DNA from: Verrucomicrobia bacterium UBA1412
GTDB taxonomy: Bacteria > Verrucomicrobiota > Verrucomicrobiia > Limisphaerales > UBA1412
Assembly: GCA_002305615.1 (NCBI GenBank)
Contig: DBPU01000004.1
Location: 4,038-21,031, forward strand
Direction of reading: 5' to 3'
Length of the DNA stretch: 16,994 nt
Shown here: piece by piece, positions 15,005-16,994 of the stretch
How the letters are laid out: each line of letters starts with the position of its first letter
Numbering within the stretch: the stretch's first letter is position 1
Notes under the pieces: model-generated
What the model was told of the DNA's origin: nothing
What the model saw: the letters and a program-made list of their open reading frames with translations, nothing else
The model's database searches: none
Made by a program: the position numbers and the translations under genes

Positions 15005-16994
15005 CTAGATCACTCGGGTCCAGAGGACTTTCAGATAGCGGCTCTCTGGGCAATTGGAGTAGATAGGGTGGTCTGAACCGGCACCGGTGACATCAAAGAT
15101 TTGCAGACGTCGATTCGTGCGATGGGCAGCCTTGACCAGAATATCTTCAAAGCGGTTGAGGCTGAGAAGACCGGAACAGGAGCAGGTCACCAGAGTTCCT
15201 CCCGGTTGTAGGAGGCTGATGCCCAGCTTATTAATATCTTCATACCTGCCCCAGGCCTTGAATTCCTCTTCTGGGTCGCGGCTTTCAACAAACTTGGGAG
15301 GGTCGATGAGGATAACGTCCCACTTTTCTCCGTTCGTTTGCATCTGCCGGGCATAGGAATAGGCATCGGCATGAATCCAATTGATCTTATGCTGCAGATT
15401 GATATGCGCATTGCGCTTGGCTTGCTCAATGGCTTCTTCATCCAAGTCTACGCCTGTGACCTCGGCGGCTCCGCCCAGAACACTGGCCATGATGGAAAAA
15501 GCGCCCGTATAGCAGCAGAGATCCAGGACTCGTTTGCCTTGGACCAGACCGGAGAATTTGAGGCGGTTTTCACGCTGATCGCAGAAAAATCCGGTTTTGT
15601 GGCCTTTGGAGAAATCCACTTCAAATTTGACGCCATTTTCCTGGATTTTAACGCTTCGGCCGGGAAGCCGCGGTTCAGGAACATTCTTGATTCCCTCGAT
15701 CTGCCGGACCCGCTCATCCACATGGATAATTTCATATTGAGTCCCCAGACGCTGATGGAGAAATTCGAGGATTTTGTTCAAGCGCAGATAAATACCGAGG
15801 CTGTGGACCTCCAGGCTGAGCACATCGTCATAACGATCCACGATGAGGCCGCTTAAGCCATCGCCATCGGAATTGACCACGCGATAGGCATTGGTCCTCT
15901 CGGGCAGCTTGAGCATCTCCTGACGCAAGGTGAGGGCACGCTCCAGCGCATCAAAAATAATCTGGTCTCCGGGTTCTACATCGCCATGAACCAGCACCCT
16001 GAGAGGGACTTTAGCCTTGGGATTATAAAAGGCTGCTCCGAAAGGGGAGCCTTCGCGATCATAAACCTTCACCCAGTTTCCTGCCTGCGCATCCGGAGAG
16101 ACGGCTCCCACCATGGCGGGATAGACGCACGGATTGAAGCAGTAAGTGCGCATTTGCGCCCAGGGTTTCACCCAATTCTCGCTCGCAACCGGAGCCGGAG
16201 TATCCTTCCGCAGATAGCGGGGGGGCATTGGCTTGATCGGTTTAGGGAAAGGGTATTTACGTTCGCTTTTACGAAAGTATGAAGGGCGTGGAGTCCAATG
16301 GGGGGATTCACCCTGTTCTTCAAATTTCTCTTCGTCAGAATCCGGATTGCTTTGTTCCGGATCCCAGCTTTCGGGGTCGTCCAAGCTCTCTTCATGGAGA
16401 GACTCTTCCTTCCCGGTTTCGAGCTCTTCATCAGAATCCGGTTCGCTTTGACTTGGGGCCCAGCTTTCGGGGTTATCCAAGTTTTCTTCGTAACGAGGCT
16501 CTTCTTTTTCGCTTCCGGGCTTTTCGTCAGAATCCGGATCGTTTTGGCTTTGGGCCCAGTTTTCGGTTTCGTCTGAGCTCTCTTTAAAGCGGGGCTCCTC
16601 TTTTTCAGTCTCGACTTCTTCTTGCGAAAAATCGACGGACTTATATTGCTCCAAAGTCTTGAAGCTCTGCCGAGGAGATTCAGGAGTGAAAGTGGGTGTC
16701 GAGGTTTCGCCCTCAGTCGCAGCGGGTTGATCCGAGGGAGAATTCTCCACAAATCTTTGCTCCTGCTGCCGTTTTTTAAATTCGGTCATGAGACCGCCCG
16801 GAGGTGTCTCTTGACCGGCATGATGCGGAAAACGGGAGAACGACCTGGATGAGCCGCCTTCACGTGGCTCGGGTCTGCCTCTGAAACCACCCTCAGAACG
16901 TTCGCGGCGCGGAGGGCGGCTGCTAAAGGCGGGTCTGCGGTCAGAATCTTTGCCAAAGGAAGGCCTACGATCAGAGTCTCTTCCAAAGGAAGGT
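15005..16994 (-). CDS. rlmI: RlmI-type 23S rRNA (cytosine-C5) methyltransferase with long disordered N-terminus (5' end outside window)
   Basis: Numbering is from the ATG at 16789, which is probably internal. A PUA-like RNA-binding region (about 210-285) is followed by the RlmI central domain (VVNSDGDGLSGLIVDRYDD, 304-322), KTGFFCDQREN (398-408), the AdoMet motif VLDLCCYTGAFS (421-432), acidic VDLD (447-450), DPPKF (496-500) and the catalytic-cysteine motif TCSCSGL (535-541). The family methylates 23S rRNA at C1962 (E. coli numbering). Unusually, residues 62-165 are acidic 32-residue repeats. Upstream of the ATG the frame stays open for 68 more codons to the window edge, encoding PSFG[RK]DSDRR repeats and an Arg/Gly/Ser-rich stretch. 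Differences between those repeats are nearly all synonymous in this frame, so I extend the gene to the edge. The enzyme is usually near 400 residues. Confidence 0.85.
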   Translation of the reverse strand, partial: PSFGRDSDRRPSFGKDSDRRPAFSSRPPRRERSEGGFRGRPEPREGGSSRSFSRFPHHAGQETPPGGLMTEFKKRQQEQRFVENSPSDQPAATEGETSTPTFTPESPRQSFKTLEQYKSVDFSQEEVETEKEEPRFKESSDETENWAQSQNDPDSDEKPGSEKEEPRYEENLDNPESWAPSQSEPDSDEELETGKEESLHEESLDDPESWDPEQSNPDSDEEKFEEQGESPHWTPRPSYFRKSERKYPFPKPIKPMPPRYLRKDTPAPVASENWVKPWAQMRTYCFNPCVYPAMVGAVSPDAQAGNWVKVYDREGSPFGAAFYNPKAKVPLRVLVHGDVEPGDQIIFDALERALTLRQEMLKLPERTNAYRVVNSDGDGLSGLIVDRYDDVLSLEVHSLGIYLRLNKILEFLHQRLGTQYEIIHVDERVRQIEGIKNVPEPRLPGRSVKIQENGVKFEVDFSKGHKTGFFCDQRENRLKFSGLVQGKRVLDLCCYTGAFSIMASVLGGAAEVTGVDLDEEAIEQAKRNAHINLQHKINWIHADAYSYARQMQTNGEKWDVILIDPPKFVESRDPEEEFKAWGRYEDINKLGISLLQPGGTLVTCSCSGLLSLNRFEDILVKAAHRTNRRLQIFDVTGAGSDHPIYSNCPESRYLKVLWTRVI
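16319..16606 (-). repeat. Three tandem 96-bp repeats encoding acidic 32-residue units
   Basis: Within the methyltransferase gene, residues 62-93, 94-125 and 126-157 (from the ATG at 16789) are head-to-tail copies of 32 residues, with a partial fourth (158-165). Shared features are [EG]KEE at the start, the NW or SW tryptophan near position 17, and PDSDE near position 24. Each unit is strongly acidic and probably unstructured. Confidence 0.85.
16904..16993 (-). repeat. 30-bp tandem repeats encoding PSFG[RK]DSDRR, reaching the window edge
   Basis: Units at 16964-16993 (PSFGRDSDRR) and 16934-16963 (PSFGKDSDRR) are followed by a degenerate unit at 16904-16933 (PAFSSRPPRR). The first two units differ at six bases; five are third-position synonymous changes and one is Arg/Lys. 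More copies may lie outside the window. Confidence 0.8.

Noticed and set aside
16786..16986. A 66-codon minus-strand frame ending in TGA that overlaps the ATG at 16789, resembling a coupled upstream gene
   Set aside because: The base differences between the 30-bp repeats are non-synonymous in this frame but almost all synonymous in the methyltransferase frame, so this is a shadow.

Overview
The window looks like a piece of a Verrucomicrobiota chromosome, probably from the Opitutae/Puniceicoccales side. This is an inference from gene content, not from a search. The supporting signs are a secreted two-domain DUF1080 protein, a BspA-type leucine-rich-repeat protein ending in the YYLEG..GWG..FGGRP tail common in that phylum, Sec- and lipoprotein-type glycoside hydrolases, LptF (so a Gram-negative envelope), and generally weak Shine-Dalgarno signals. 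Base composition is moderate, and there are no tRNA, rRNA, CRISPR or insertion-sequence features.

Layout from left to right. (1) 1-1433 holds core genes: the 3' end of typA/bipA on + converges on argC on -, with a shared hairpin terminator between them. (2) 1648-9242 is an accessory block of secreted proteins. It contains a two-domain DUF1080 protein (+), a BspA-like LRR protein (+), a clan-A glycosidase (-) and a GH29 alpha-L-fucosidase lipoprotein (-). Upstream of the fucosidase, 9271-9470 carries two decayed fragments that match the N-terminal region of the neighbouring glycosidase, with a good sigma70-like promoter between them. (3) 9517-13736 is a tight core run on -: lptF, a CcsA/HemX-family membrane protein, hemA and hemC, with ATGA-type overlaps. 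This joins lipopolysaccharide export to the first steps of tetrapyrrole synthesis. (4) 13797-14891 is a class V aminotransferase (-) with its own promoter, whose -35 lies in a perfect 14-bp palindrome. (5) 15005-16994 is an RlmI-type 23S rRNA methyltransferase (-). Its reading frame continues past the usual ATG-like start and off the right edge, through an Arg/Gly-rich repeat region and three 32-residue acidic repeats.

The accessory block fits extracellular or periplasmic breakdown of fucose-containing glycans, but there is no transporter, sulfatase or regulator here to complete a locus. I see no obviously new multi-gene system. The items most worth following up are the long disordered, repeat-built N-terminus on the rRNA methyltransferase, where repeat divergence is almost wholly synonymous in the methyltransferase frame; the glycosidase relics at the hemC boundary; and the palindrome-embedded promoter of the aminotransferase.
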